IMG/VR virus record: IMGVR_UViG_3300029319_000581
Span: 1 to 21,948 of that record
Strand: one strand, 5' to 3'
Length of the DNA stretch: 21,948 nucleotides
Origin: a virus
The position numbers and the translations under genes are program-made. Below, piece after piece: positions 10,001 through 17,247 of the stretch; the stretch's first letter is position 1; each line of letters begins with the position of its first letter. The notes beneath the pieces are model-generated. The model did not search any database. It had not been told where the DNA came from and was given only the letters and a program-made list of their open reading frames with translations.

Positions 10001-13000
10001 GTGCACAACTAACTGTTACAGGTGCTTCCGAGTTTAACGGAACTGTAGATGTTGATGCAAACTTTGCAGTCAGATCAGGTTCAACTGATAAGATGACTGT
10101 TGCATCTTCTACAGGTAACATTGCAACTGATGGAACTCTAGTTGTTGCAGGTCAAACAACTATTAATGATACTCTAATTGTTCAAAGTGATAATGAAGTA
10201 GTTAATATAAACAATGGTTCTGGTGTAACTAAGTTTAGTATTGATACTGATAATGGTAATACAAATATTATCGGAACTTTAACAGTTGGTGATGCAACTC
10301 AAATCAATAATACTCTTGGTGTTTCAAACGTTGTAACTTTAACAAGAAACACTCAGCAAACTCTGACTGGATCTTATGCTGCTGATGGTGCATTCCAACT
10401 AACTGGTGGTGCTGCTATTGGTAAGAACCTTGCTATTGGTGAAGGTTTGAGAGTTTATGGTGGTACTGAACTTACTGGTGCTCTTGATCTTAACAATAGT
10501 GCTGATATTTCTGGTGCTTTAGTGACTCATGATAATGTCACTATCACTGCAGATAATAAAATGTTTAAGGTGCAGAATGGTTCTGCAGCAAATAAATTTA
10601 CAGTTGATACTGATAATGGTAACACTGATATTCAAGGAACATTAGATGTTGCAGGTGATTTAACTGCTTCATCTGATCTTACAATCACAGGAAATCTTAC
10701 AGTCAATGGAACGACAACTACAGTTAACTCTACAGTTACAACAATCGATGACCCTATCATTACTGTTGGTGGTGACACAGCACCCGCGTCTAACGATGGT
10801 AAAGATCGCGGTGTGGAATTTCGTTATTACGACGGGTCTGCTAAAATTGGTTTCTTTGGTTTTGACAGATCATCACAGGAATTCGCATTCCTAACAAGTG
10901 CAACTAATAGTTCAGAGGTAATTTCAGGTACTGATGGTGCTTTAAGGGTAGGATCAGTTCATGTAACTGGTGCAGGTACATCTGTTGATATTGACAATAA
11001 CTTAAATGTTGATGGAACTGCGACTGTAGATGGTCAGATTATTTCTAATCTTGCTACAGGAACTGCTCCTCTGTCTATTTCTTCTACTACTAAGGTTGCA
11101 AATCTAAACGTAGATTTACTAGATGGTATGACAACTGCGACTGCTAATACAGCATCTACAGTTGTAAATCGTGATGCATCTGGAGACTTTGCTGCTAATC
11201 AAATCACTGCTGCTAGTGCTGCAGGATCTGGTGCAGGTTTCTTAGGAAACGCATCTACTGCTGATGCATGGAAAACTGCTAGAACACTTACTATCACTGG
11301 TGTTGTATCTGGTTCAGTAGTCATAGATGGAAGTGAGAATGAAACACTCACAACAACCTATGTTGATGATGATATCACTGCTTTAGCAGCGATGAGTGGA
11401 ACTGGTTATGTAGTCCGAACTGCTGCTAATACCTATGCCCAAAGAACTTTCTCGGTTACCGCATCGTCAGGAATTACTCTTACTAATGCTGATGGTGTTT
11501 CTGGTAATACTACAATTAACGTTGCTAGTGCGAGTTCTAACTCTGCTAACAACCTCGTCCTAAGAGACGCATCTGGTAACTTCGCTGCTGGTACAATTAC
11601 TGCTACGTTAACTGGTAACGTCACAGGTAATGTCACTGGTCAGGTATCTGATATTTCTAATCACGATACTGGGGATCTTACTGAAGGAACTAACCTTTAT
11701 TACACTGATGAAAGAGTTGACGATAGAGTCAATGCTCTTATTACTGCAGGAACTGGTATCACTAAAGCATATAACGATGCTGCAAACACATATACACTGA
11801 CTGTAACTCAGGCAGATATCGATACTGACAATGTAACAGAGGGATCAACAAATCTATTCACAACTGCTGCTAGAACTAGAACTCATTTCACATATGGAAC
11901 TGGTATCACACATAGTTCTGGAACTTTATCTGTTACTCAATCTGATATCGACACCGACAATGTAACTGAAGGATCAACTAATCTGTTCACCACTGCTGCT
12001 CGAACAAGGACACACTTTACCTACGGAACAGGTATTGAGCTGTCTGGTGGTGGTGAACTCTCTGTTACTCAAGCAGATATCAACACTGATAATATTACTG
12101 AAGGTTCTACAAACCTATTCATTACTAACGAACGTGTTGATGATAGAGTTAATGCTCTAATAGTTGCTGGTACTGGTGTAAGCAAGACTTATGATGATGC
12201 TGCAAATACATTAACTGTTGCACTTGATTTTGCTGAGTTCAATACTTCTAATATTACAGAGAATACTAATCTCTACTACACCAATGATCGTGCTGATGCT
12301 AGGGCAGACTTAAAGGTTGCTGCTGCTACTGGTGCAAACTTAGATTTATCCAGTAAGTCTACTTCTGATCTTTCTGAAGGAACTAATCAATACTATACAG
12401 AAGCAAGAGTTCAAGCAAAACTTGACAATGCGTTTGCACAACTTAGTGCAATGTTAAATAATCTTGCAACCTCTACTACTCTAACTCTAAACTTATCTGG
12501 CGACCCAACACCTGGTGCTGTTGTTACCACTGGTGTTAGTGTTGGAGGTGGTGGTGGATTCACAGGAGCAACTGCTGTTGCCACATCTGGTGGAACTGGA
12601 TCTGGATTGACTGTTGATACTACGGTTGATGGTGATGGAAATATCACTGCTGCTGCGGTAAATGCAGGTGGTTCAGACTATCTAATTACAGATACAGTTA
12701 CAATTACTAACGCGAATGCAGGTAAAGTATTAGGACTTAACTTAGCATCTCTTGTTGGAGGAACTGGATATAGCACTGCAACTGGAGTTTCTGCTACTGG
12801 TGGAGATGGATCTAGTCTAACTGTTGACATCACAGCGTCTGCTGGTGGAGCGATTACCAACGTTACAATCAACAATGCTGGTACTGGATACGCTGTTGGC
12901 AACACAGTCACCATTGCTAACGCTAATGCATCTGGTATTAAGACTATTGGTAATATCAGTGCTGCTGATGCAGCGAGAACTGCTGGCACCTACACCTTAG

Positions 13001-13437
13001 GAACAACAGATTACGCAACTCAGGCATCTGGTGCTAACGCAACATTCACTGTCGTTATTGACGGAACTGGTGCTGCTACTATCAGTGTTACTGATGATGG
13101 ATCTGGATTCATTGCTGACGAAACAGTTACTGTTTTAGATGCACAACTTGGTGGTGGTGGCGGTGCACCTCTCACCTTCGATGTCACAGCAATTCATGGT
13201 AATGGTGCAACTGTGGACATCGCAACTGTTGCAACTAATGCGACTCTAACTCTTACTGACATCACAACGATGGAAGTTGGAGCAACAGTCACTGGTGCTA
13301 CTTCTGGCACTACAGGTGTTATCACTGCTCTCGGCACAAATGCCATTACTGTTGATAATGTTGACGGTTTCTTCAAATCTGGAGAAGTCGTTAGTGCTAA
13401 TGATGTTACTACTTTGACAATATCCTCATTCGCTTAA
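7042..13437 (+). CDS. Giant repeat-built tail-fibre-like virion protein
   Basis: This encodes 2131 residues. The N-terminus (NRIQLRRGGAQEW, then GELGIELDTGRFKIGDG) matches the Mtd-N-like domain that opens many phage fibre and tropism proteins. The middle is made of GTLxVxGxxxxNGTLxV-type repeats, which suggest a beta-rich trimeric shaft. A ~85-residue block with VEFRYYD and GFFG motifs is present twice (nt 8671-8940 and 10684-10926). Six TEGTNLYYT-type repeats follow (nt 11677-12460). The C-terminal ~300 residues are Gly/Ala/Thr-rich, with three beta-repeats and a final TVTGATSG module (nt 13270-13410). No chaperone or cleavage motif is recognised. It has its own late promoter and no clear ribosome binding site. 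The likely role is a long fibre or adhesin for host contact, based on architecture rather than on a named homologue. Confidence 0.85.
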   Translation: MANRIQLRRGGAQEWANSNPTLAQGELGIELDTGRFKIGDGVTAWNTLRYERPVESVTNTANTLVQRDADGNFSAGTVTATLIGNASTAARLASSRQIQLSSDVTASGVFDGSTNLNLVSSLSLVSTLPHYDGTAAAEGTYTKVVVDAKGRIKNASFPSTLADYNLNGTVEGQSAQPYDLDLVAIAGLTTTGMIARTSGGAMSTRTITGTAGRISLTNGNGVSGNPTVDLITTTVTSGDYNTESLTSETGSQTVNATKFSVDDYGRITSATTVPIATAVEGTTALAYNAGTSYSRYDIITNASKVYQAYQDVSAGAGAPTHSSGDNGGWRYLAAEGTEQKGLASFAQEDFDVSSGHVTIAAAGVDNTQLQNNRISFADGNAVEHFELDQELTATTGYRGLTGVNYLNVKNTSGGLLFAANNTGDSGNGEVDINVKTLISDPDIVLDGAVAQTLDKTGDGNLTFQTTQSSTSARTLSILATNSGSGNSGIVVTAENTVAITASDAAGKVQVEDIYFQGDYVASSAATMILDPGDDRAVSGKVQIMGDLQVDGTTTTINSTITTLDDPIITLGGDTAPGSDDNKDRGVEFRYYDDQARLGFFGYDDSYTDLGGHVGGFTFLHNATNSSEVFSGTASGITAGNLKLTTNTASTNNTTGDLVIAGGAGVGGDVNIGGSVDIDTNLVTHGTGRFNDNLTIQGASKTLQLNNGSGTTKIEFQSTTGNGSLAGILDVTGNFNVNTNKFNVVAASGNTSVAGTLAVTQGTTLTGALDLNNNANISGLVHLESTDEPDIVSGAPHTIQNADYGALRVDGGGYFDKDVLFNGNVFLNGDFNQQEDATENYGLRNYLSIRYKLRTGSIAAYNPSFSNSNTSNLRVFGGAGVNQNLHVGATNAGEGFFVGKKVSSDTVKFSVLGASGNTDIQGTLDVAGASEFNGTVDVDADFAVRNGTTDKFFVDNVTGNTNIEGTLTADGHTELNSTLNVDDNTTLGAQLTVTGASEFNGTVDVDANFAVRSGSTDKMTVASSTGNIATDGTLVVAGQTTINDTLIVQSDNEVVNINNGSGVTKFSIDTDNGNTNIIGTLTVGDATQINNTLGVSNVVTLTRNTQQTLTGSYAADGAFQLTGGAAIGKNLAIGEGLRVYGGTELTGALDLNNSADISGALVTHDNVTITADNKMFKVQNGSAANKFTVDTDNGNTDIQGTLDVAGDLTASSDLTITGNLTVNGTTTTVNSTVTTIDDPIITVGGDTAPASNDGKDRGVEFRYYDGSAKIGFFGFDRSSQEFAFLTSATNSSEVISGTDGALRVGSVHVTGAGTSVDIDNNLNVDGTATVDGQIISNLATGTAPLSISSTTKVANLNVDLLDGMTTATANTASTVVNRDASGDFAANQITAASAAGSGAGFLGNASTADAWKTARTLTITGVVSGSVVIDGSENETLTTTYVDDDITALAAMSGTGYVVRTAANTYAQRTFSVTASSGITLTNADGVSGNTTINVASASSNSANNLVLRDASGNFAAGTITATLTGNVTGNVTGQVSDISNHDTGDLTEGTNLYYTDERVDDRVNALITAGTGITKAYNDAANTYTLTVTQADIDTDNVTEGSTNLFTTAARTRTHFTYGTGITHSSGTLSVTQSDIDTDNVTEGSTNLFTTAARTRTHFTYGTGIELSGGGELSVTQADINTDNITEGSTNLFITNERVDDRVNALIVAGTGVSKTYDDAANTLTVALDFAEFNTSNITENTNLYYTNDRADARADLKVAAATGANLDLSSKSTSDLSEGTNQYYTEARVQAKLDNAFAQLSAMLNNLATSTTLTLNLSGDPTPGAVVTTGVSVGGGGGFTGATAVATSGGTGSGLTVDTTVDGDGNITAAAVNAGGSDYLITDTVTITNANAGKVLGLNLASLVGGTGYSTATGVSATGGDGSSLTVDITASAGGAITNVTINNAGTGYAVGNTVTIANANASGIKTIGNISAADAARTAGTYTLGTTDYATQASGANATFTVVIDGTGAATISVTDDGSGFIADETVTVLDAQLGGGGGAPLTFDVTAIHGNGATVDIATVATNATLTLTDITTMEVGATVTGATSGTTGVITALGTNAITVDNVDGFFKSGEVVSANDVTTLTISSFA
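8671..8940 (+). repeat. Duplicated fibre block, copy 1
   Basis: This encodes GTTTTINSTITTLDDPIITL followed by GGDTAP, then KDRGVEFRYYD, GFFG and ATNSSEV. The same order recurs at 10684-10926. Copy 1 has about 8 extra residues around YDDSYTDLGGHVGG. Confidence 0.85.
10684..10926 (+). repeat. Duplicated fibre block, copy 2
   Basis: This is the second copy of the block at 8671-8940. In the 11 shared residues KDRGVEFRYYD, 7 codons differ and all differences are synonymous. This copy uses CGC/CGT for Arg where copy 1 uses AGA. Confidence 0.85.
11677..12460 (+). repeat. Six tandem TEGTN-type protein repeats in the fibre
   Basis: Copies begin near 11677, 11830, 11959, 12091, 12250 and 12370. Each starts with a variant of LTEGTNLYYT or NVTEGSTNLF, and most are followed by an R-rich helix-like segment (DERVDDRVNALI or AARTRTHFTYG) and a VTQADIDTD-type linker. 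Copies 2 and 3 are identical in protein over 26 residues. Confidence 0.9.
12589..13150 (+). repeat. Three Gly/Ala-rich beta-repeats near the fibre C-terminus
   Basis: Units near 12589-12723, 12799-12930 and 13024-13150 share the pattern G-G/A-x-LTVD/FTV, then G-x-I/T, then an N/D-x-G-x-G-Y/F turn, then D/N/E-TVTI/V. They look like short beta-hairpin repeats of a fibre tip or shaft end. Confidence 0.75.
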
Positions 13438-13441
13438 TACC

Positions 13442-14248
13442 ATGTCTGCTACTAAACCCGCAAGCAAAACAGAATTAAAGAACTATGCTCTTCGTAGATT
13501 AGGATATCCTACGATCGATATCAACGTCGCTGATGAGCAACTAGATGATTTAATCGAAGAAGCAATCGACTTCTATCAAGAGTATCACTACAATGGTAGT
13601 TACAAAACCTTTATGAGAATTGAGGTTACTGAAGCAATTAAAACTGCTGCACAACAATTTTCTCAAGAGGGTTCTACTGCATGGTATGAAATGGATAACT
13701 ACGTTTCATTACCACCAGGCACATTAGGTGTTAACCATGTGTATTCAATGATTGGTGCATCTAGTATCGTACCAGGCAATATATTCAACATTAAGTATCA
13801 AATATTTTTGAATGATATCTATGCTATGACGCATGGACACATTCTACATTACTTTATGACTTCACAGTATCTTGAGACATTGGATTGGGTTACCAACTCT
13901 CAAATGAATCGTAGAGTCAGATTTAATCAGCACCAAGGTAGATTATATCTTGATATGGATTGGGGAGATTTAACAGCTGGTGATTTCTTGTTAGTTGAAA
14001 TGTCTTTCAGACAAGACCCAGATACATATACAGCAATGTATAATGATAACTGGTTGAAGGATTATGTTGAAGCATTATTCCAACAACAGTGGGGAAGAAA
14101 CCTAAGTAAGTATGATGGTATACAAATGTTAGGTGGTGTGACTCTTAATGGTCGTCAAATTTTAGATGACGCAAGTCAATTTAAAAAAGATCTTGAAGAG
14201 ACAATTCGCAGTACTTATGAACTACCACCTTTAGACCTAGTGGGGTAA
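13442..14248 (+). CDS. gp13: Neck (head completion) protein, T4 gp13-like
   Basis: This encodes 268 residues, near the usual size for cyanophage gp13 (T4 gp13 is 309). The N-terminal segment (SKTELKNYALRRLGYPTIDI followed by NVADEQLDDLIEEAIDFYQE) is typical of T4-type cyanophage gp13. It contributes to the neck that seals the packaged head and joins it to the tail. It is followed within 6 bases by gp14 and then by gp15 and gp16, the expected T4-type order, which supports the call strongly. The start is ATG 4 bases after the fibre gene stop, and no strong ribosome binding site is seen, so coupling to upstream translation is plausible. Confidence 0.88.
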   Translation: MSATKPASKTELKNYALRRLGYPTIDINVADEQLDDLIEEAIDFYQEYHYNGSYKTFMRIEVTEAIKTAAQQFSQEGSTAWYEMDNYVSLPPGTLGVNHVYSMIGASSIVPGNIFNIKYQIFLNDIYAMTHGHILHYFMTSQYLETLDWVTNSQMNRRVRFNQHQGRLYLDMDWGDLTAGDFLLVEMSFRQDPDTYTAMYNDNWLKDYVEALFQQQWGRNLSKYDGIQMLGGVTLNGRQILDDASQFKKDLEETIRSTYELPPLDLVG

Positions 14249-14254
14249 TCACTA

Positions 14255-15187
14255 ATGGCAATCTCTAATACACCAGCACAGGATTACGTCCAAAGTGACT
14301 ATAGTAATAGTGCGAGACTAAAAATTAATGGTTCTGCCCAAGAGCAGAAATTTATTGAAAACCTTATTGTAGAAACTATTGAAATTTATGGGCAAGACAT
14401 TTTCTATGTTCCGAGAACGATTGTCAACCGCGATACAGTCCTTGGAGAAGACTCGGATTCACAATTTGACAGTGCGAAAGCAATTAGAGCATATGTCAAT
14501 AATGTTGAAGGATGGGAAGGACAAGGTGAGTTACTTAGCAAATTTGGAGTCCGTATCGAAGACAAGACAACTTTTATATTCTCCCGTGAGAAATTTAAAG
14601 AGCATGTTGACGACTCTACAGTCCTTAACGTCGAAGGGAGACCGAACGAAGGGGACTTAATCTGGTTTCCTGTAACTAAGCATTTGTTTGAAATTAAATT
14701 TGTAGAAGCAGAAAAACCATTTTATCAATTAGGAAAAGGTTATGTTTGGGAATGTCAATGCGAACTCTTTGAATACAGTGACGAGGATCTCGACACAGGA
14801 ATCGCAGAGATTGATGCAATCGAAACTTCCTTTGCTAATGCTATTACAGTTAACTTTGCTACTGGAGGGTCTGGTGATTTCACAGTTGGTGAGATTGTTG
14901 CTGGAGGCACATCTAATGTAACTGCTGAAGTTAAGGCATGGGATTCTGGTACACGACAACTACAAGTGTTTAATAGAAGCGGTATCTTTACTGTGCCTGA
15001 GACTGTTACAGGACAGACATCAGGTGCTGCATGGACATCCGCATCTTATAATACACTAAATAATGTGAACACTGCTGATTCTATCGATCAGAACTATGAT
15101 TTTGAAACACTAGATAATGACATCATAGACTTCTCAGAAACTAATCCATTCGGATCATTTGGTTCATCTACTGACACTACTGTTTAA
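14255..15187 (+). CDS. gp14: Neck protein, T4 gp14-like, with an added beta-repeat
   Basis: This encodes 310 residues, against 256 for T4 gp14. The N-terminal ~180 residues look like cyanophage gp14 (EQKFIENLIVETIEIYGQDI, FYVPRTIVNRD, FSREKF, GKGYVWECQCELFEYSDEDL). Residues ~201-265 (nt 14855-15045) contain a two-unit repeat, GDFTVGEIVAGGTSNVTAEV and then TVPETVTGQTSGA. The same motif occurs in the giant DUF4815-type protein and at the end of the fibre protein. The tail ends in an acidic Phe/Ser-rich segment (NPFGSFGSS). gp14 works with gp13 to complete the head-tail connection. The added repeat may explain the extra length; whether it decorates the neck surface is inference. Confidence 0.9.
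   Translation: MAISNTPAQDYVQSDYSNSARLKINGSAQEQKFIENLIVETIEIYGQDIFYVPRTIVNRDTVLGEDSDSQFDSAKAIRAYVNNVEGWEGQGELLSKFGVRIEDKTTFIFSREKFKEHVDDSTVLNVEGRPNEGDLIWFPVTKHLFEIKFVEAEKPFYQLGKGYVWECQCELFEYSDEDLDTGIAEIDAIETSFANAITVNFATGGSGDFTVGEIVAGGTSNVTAEVKAWDSGTRQLQVFNRSGIFTVPETVTGQTSGAAWTSASYNTLNNVNTADSIDQNYDFETLDNDIIDFSETNPFGSFGSSTDTTV
14855..15045 (+). repeat. GETV-G-TSGA beta-repeat pair inside gp14
   Basis: Two units, FTVGEIVAGGTS and FTVPETVTGQTSGA, separated by AEVKAWDSGTRQLQVF. They match the unit FTVGETISGNSS plus AEVVTWTAGTNTLTLRY at nt 5050-5150 of the giant structural gene. The two genes also share near-identical DNA over about 22 bases at TCTGG-GA-TTCACAGTTGGTGA. Confidence 0.85.
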
Positions 15188-15189
15188 TT

Positions 15190-15978
15190 ATGTTAGGCAC
15201 TTATACATATCACGAAATTTTTAGAAGATCTGTTGTTGCATTTGGAACTTTATTCAACAACATCGAGTTACGTCGTAATGACGAGGTAATGAAAGTGCCT
15301 TTGGCATATGGTCCTAAAGCAAAATTTTTAGCACGTTTAGATCAAGTTCCCGATCCAACTAATAAGAGAGTTCAAATTACTTTACCAAGAATCTCTTTTG
15401 AGATTAATGGTCTTGAATATGATTCAAGTAGAAAGGTATCACCAACACAAAAGGTAAAGATTGCCTCTACTGCAGATAAAAGTAAGAACATGTTTATGCC
15501 TGTTCCTTACAATCTGTCATTTGAAATGGGTATTATATCAAAGAATCAGGAAGATGCATTACAGATTGTAGAACAAATATTACCATATTTCCAACCTCAT
15601 TATAATCTATCAATTAAATTAGTTCCTAGTATGAATGAAACTAGGGATGTTCCTATTGTCTTAACTAATGTAGAGTACGAAGACATATATGAAGGTGAGT
15701 TTGCAATAAGAAGAGCGATTACTTATACTCTTCAGTTTACAATGAAGACATACTTATACGGTCCTGTTACAGAGTCCAAGGTTATCAAGAAGGCAATCAC
15801 AGACATGTATACAGATATCAATACTTCATCTGCACCAAGAGAAGTTCGTTACACCATTCAACCAGATCCAATCACTGCTGATGCAGATGATGACTTTGGA
15901 TTTGGTATTGTAGATCAAGACTTTACAGATAATAAGAAACGTAATCCTTCAAGTGGTGCTGACGAGACAATAACATGA
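15190..15978 (+). CDS. gp15: Proximal tail sheath stabiliser, T4 gp15-like
   Basis: This encodes 262 residues (T4 gp15 is 272). Typical cyanophage gp15 motifs are present: YTYHEIFRRSVVAFGTLFNN near the N-terminus, then KRVQITLPRISFEINGLEYD, the NMFMPVPYNLSFEMGI segment, and RRAITYTLQFTMKTYLYGPV near the C-terminus. gp15 caps the tail tube and sheath and binds the neck to join head and tail. It begins 2 bases after gp14 and ends in an ATGA overlap with the next small gene, so it is part of one tight late operon. Length, motifs and order agree. Confidence 0.92.
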   Translation: MLGTYTYHEIFRRSVVAFGTLFNNIELRRNDEVMKVPLAYGPKAKFLARLDQVPDPTNKRVQITLPRISFEINGLEYDSSRKVSPTQKVKIASTADKSKNMFMPVPYNLSFEMGIISKNQEDALQIVEQILPYFQPHYNLSIKLVPSMNETRDVPIVLTNVEYEDIYEGEFAIRRAITYTLQFTMKTYLYGPVTESKVIKKAITDMYTDINTSSAPREVRYTIQPDPITADADDDFGFGIVDQDFTDNKKRNPSSGADETIT

Positions 15979-16274
15979 TAAGAATTTTTATTGTATTAAC
16001 TTTGATATGGGGAATCTTAATAGGATTGCCAAGCATTGCCAGTGCAAATCATTTACCAGTAATGTATGTGCAAGTGCCACAGTGGGCAGATGATTGGGCA
16101 GTGTGTGCTGTAGATATACCTGATGCTAAGTGTCATTGGTATGTCATGTCTCCTGATAATACATTCGGTGAGGGATTTGATTGGGAAGAAGCACCTTGGT
16201 TTGATGCTAATGGTCTAAATGATATTGCACCCATGCAAGCAAAAACAGTTGTAGAGAGGTTACAAGAACAATGA
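15975..16274 (+). CDS. Small exported protein with signal peptide
   Basis: This encodes 99 residues. Residues 1-24 look like a Sec signal peptide: basic MIR, a hydrophobic core (IFIVLTLIWGILIGL), then PSIASA with a likely cut after Ala24. The mature part is acidic and aromatic-rich, with Trp at several sites and two cysteines (C44 and C53) that could form a disulfide. It overlaps gp15 (ATGA) and gp16 (ATGA) and so is co-translated with neck and packaging genes. No family is recognised. A membrane-anchored or periplasmic phage protein could affect superinfection, lysis or the envelope, but nothing in the sequence decides this. A single-pass membrane anchor instead of a cleaved signal is the main alternative. 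Confidence 0.8.
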   Translation: MIRIFIVLTLIWGILIGLPSIASANHLPVMYVQVPQWADDWAVCAVDIPDAKCHWYVMSPDNTFGEGFDWEEAPWFDANGLNDIAPMQAKTVVERLQEQ

Positions 16275-16702
16275 CTAATCCTTTCGATGGTTTGAATGAT
16301 GCTTTTGGTTCTGAACCCTCAGAATTACAGAAGCATGTTGAAAAAGTAAAACCTGCTTTAAAAAAATCTGATACTGAAGATGTCAAACAAGACTATGAAG
16401 TTTCTCGTGCTCAATTACATAATCTTGTAATGAAAGGACAGGAAGCAGTTGACGGGATTCTTGATGTTGCACGAGCATCAGATCATCCTCGTGCTTATGA
16501 GGTTGCAGGTCAGTTGATTAAGAACGTAGCAGACACTGCAGATAAATTAATTGATCTTCAGAAGAAGATGAAAGAACTTGATGCAGAAGATAAAAAGAAT
16601 GCACCATCTACAGTAAACAACACCATGTTCGTTGGTAGCACTGCAGATTTACAAAAGATGTTAAAGAAGCAAAAAGAGATAAATAAAAAGGACACGAAAT
16701 AA
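16271..16702 (+). CDS. gp16: Terminase small subunit, T4 gp16-like
   Basis: This encodes 143 residues (T4 gp16 is 164). The N-terminus MTNPFDGLNDAFG and the segment DYEVSRAQLHNLVMKGQEAV followed by DGILDVARASDHPRAYEVAG are characteristic of cyanophage gp16. A helical, lysine-rich segment with LIDLQKKMKELD follows, then NNTMFVGSTADLQKMLKK near the C-terminus. The protein forms the ring that recognises DNA and stimulates the large terminase gp17 at the start of packaging. It follows gp15 in T4-type order with one exported gene between. gp17 is not found in this window, so cargo genes separate the two terminase subunits here, or gp17 lies further downstream. Confidence 0.9.
   Translation: MTNPFDGLNDAFGSEPSELQKHVEKVKPALKKSDTEDVKQDYEVSRAQLHNLVMKGQEAVDGILDVARASDHPRAYEVAGQLIKNVADTADKLIDLQKKMKELDAEDKKNAPSTVNNTMFVGSTADLQKMLKKQKEINKKDTK
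16678..16685 (+). promoter_or_regulatory. Probable late promoter octamer (GATAAATA)
   Basis: GATAAATA, 7 of 8 bases of the T4 late consensus, lies in the last codons of gp16 and about 28 bases before the ATG at 16714. The spacing fits a late transcript for the beta-rich protein. The AT-rich Lys codons here could give this match by chance. Confidence 0.45.
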
Positions 16703-16713
16703 CACGACACGAC

Positions 16714-17247
16714 ATGTCAGTTCTAAATGTACTAAGTACTAATGCTATTGCAGCAGGTGCAACTGAATACCAGACAGTTCAAACTGGTTACTACAGAGTT
16801 ATTGCCACTGGTGGTGATGCGACTGTAGCATTCAATGGTGGTCCTGCTATCACATTGATTCAAGATGAAGCATTGCTTTTAAAGGGTAGTAAACCTGGTC
16901 AAGCAAAGATTGTAAAAGGAGTATCTGATTCTACTGGTGATTATATTTTAGGTCATCATATACATGCAACAGGAGATGCACATCCATTCTCAGCTGGTGA
17001 TTTTATTGCAGTTGTAGATAATGGCACATCACCTGCTATTGATAGTAACTTCCTTTCTGCAGGAACTGCAGGTAAAAAGATTACTGCTGTTACAGGAAAT
17101 ACAATCGCCACAGATGTAGATTCATCAAGTGCTTCTGCAGACTACACATATGCCTCAGGTAATCAGGCAATTGTACAACGTGCAATCAAAGTTGCTGTTA
17201 CTGGTAACGCGATTGTTCTAGAGGAAATTCAAGTCGTTGGTGGCTAA
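16714..17247 (+). CDS. Beta-rich protein, probable virion component
   Basis: This encodes 177 residues with no signal peptide. Its composition is Ala/Gly/Thr/Val-rich with few charged residues and many short beta-like stretches (TGYYRVIATGGDATVAFNGG, GDYILGHHIHATGDAHPFSA). This is the style of small phage decoration or capsid-associated proteins. It sits just downstream of gp16 and possibly has its own late promoter, which suggests high late expression. The stop overlaps the next ATG (TAATG). The 11-base gap before the start contains a short ACACG/ACGAC repetition. I recognise no named family, so the structural role is inferred from composition and position. Confidence 0.72.
   Translation: MSVLNVLSTNAIAAGATEYQTVQTGYYRVIATGGDATVAFNGGPAITLIQDEALLLKGSKPGQAKIVKGVSDSTGDYILGHHIHATGDAHPFSAGDFIAVVDNGTSPAIDSNFLSAGTAGKKITAVTGNTIATDVDSSSASADYTYASGNQAIVQRAIKVAVTGNAIVLEEIQVVGG

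Noticed and set aside
11677-12460. Possible CRISPR or DNA-level direct repeat array
   Set aside because: The repetition is at protein level within one reading frame; units are of uneven length and DNA differs at many silent sites.
16700-16713. Short ACACG/ACGAC repetition before the beta-rich gene
   Set aside because: It is only about two to three units of 5-6 bases, too short to distinguish from chance.
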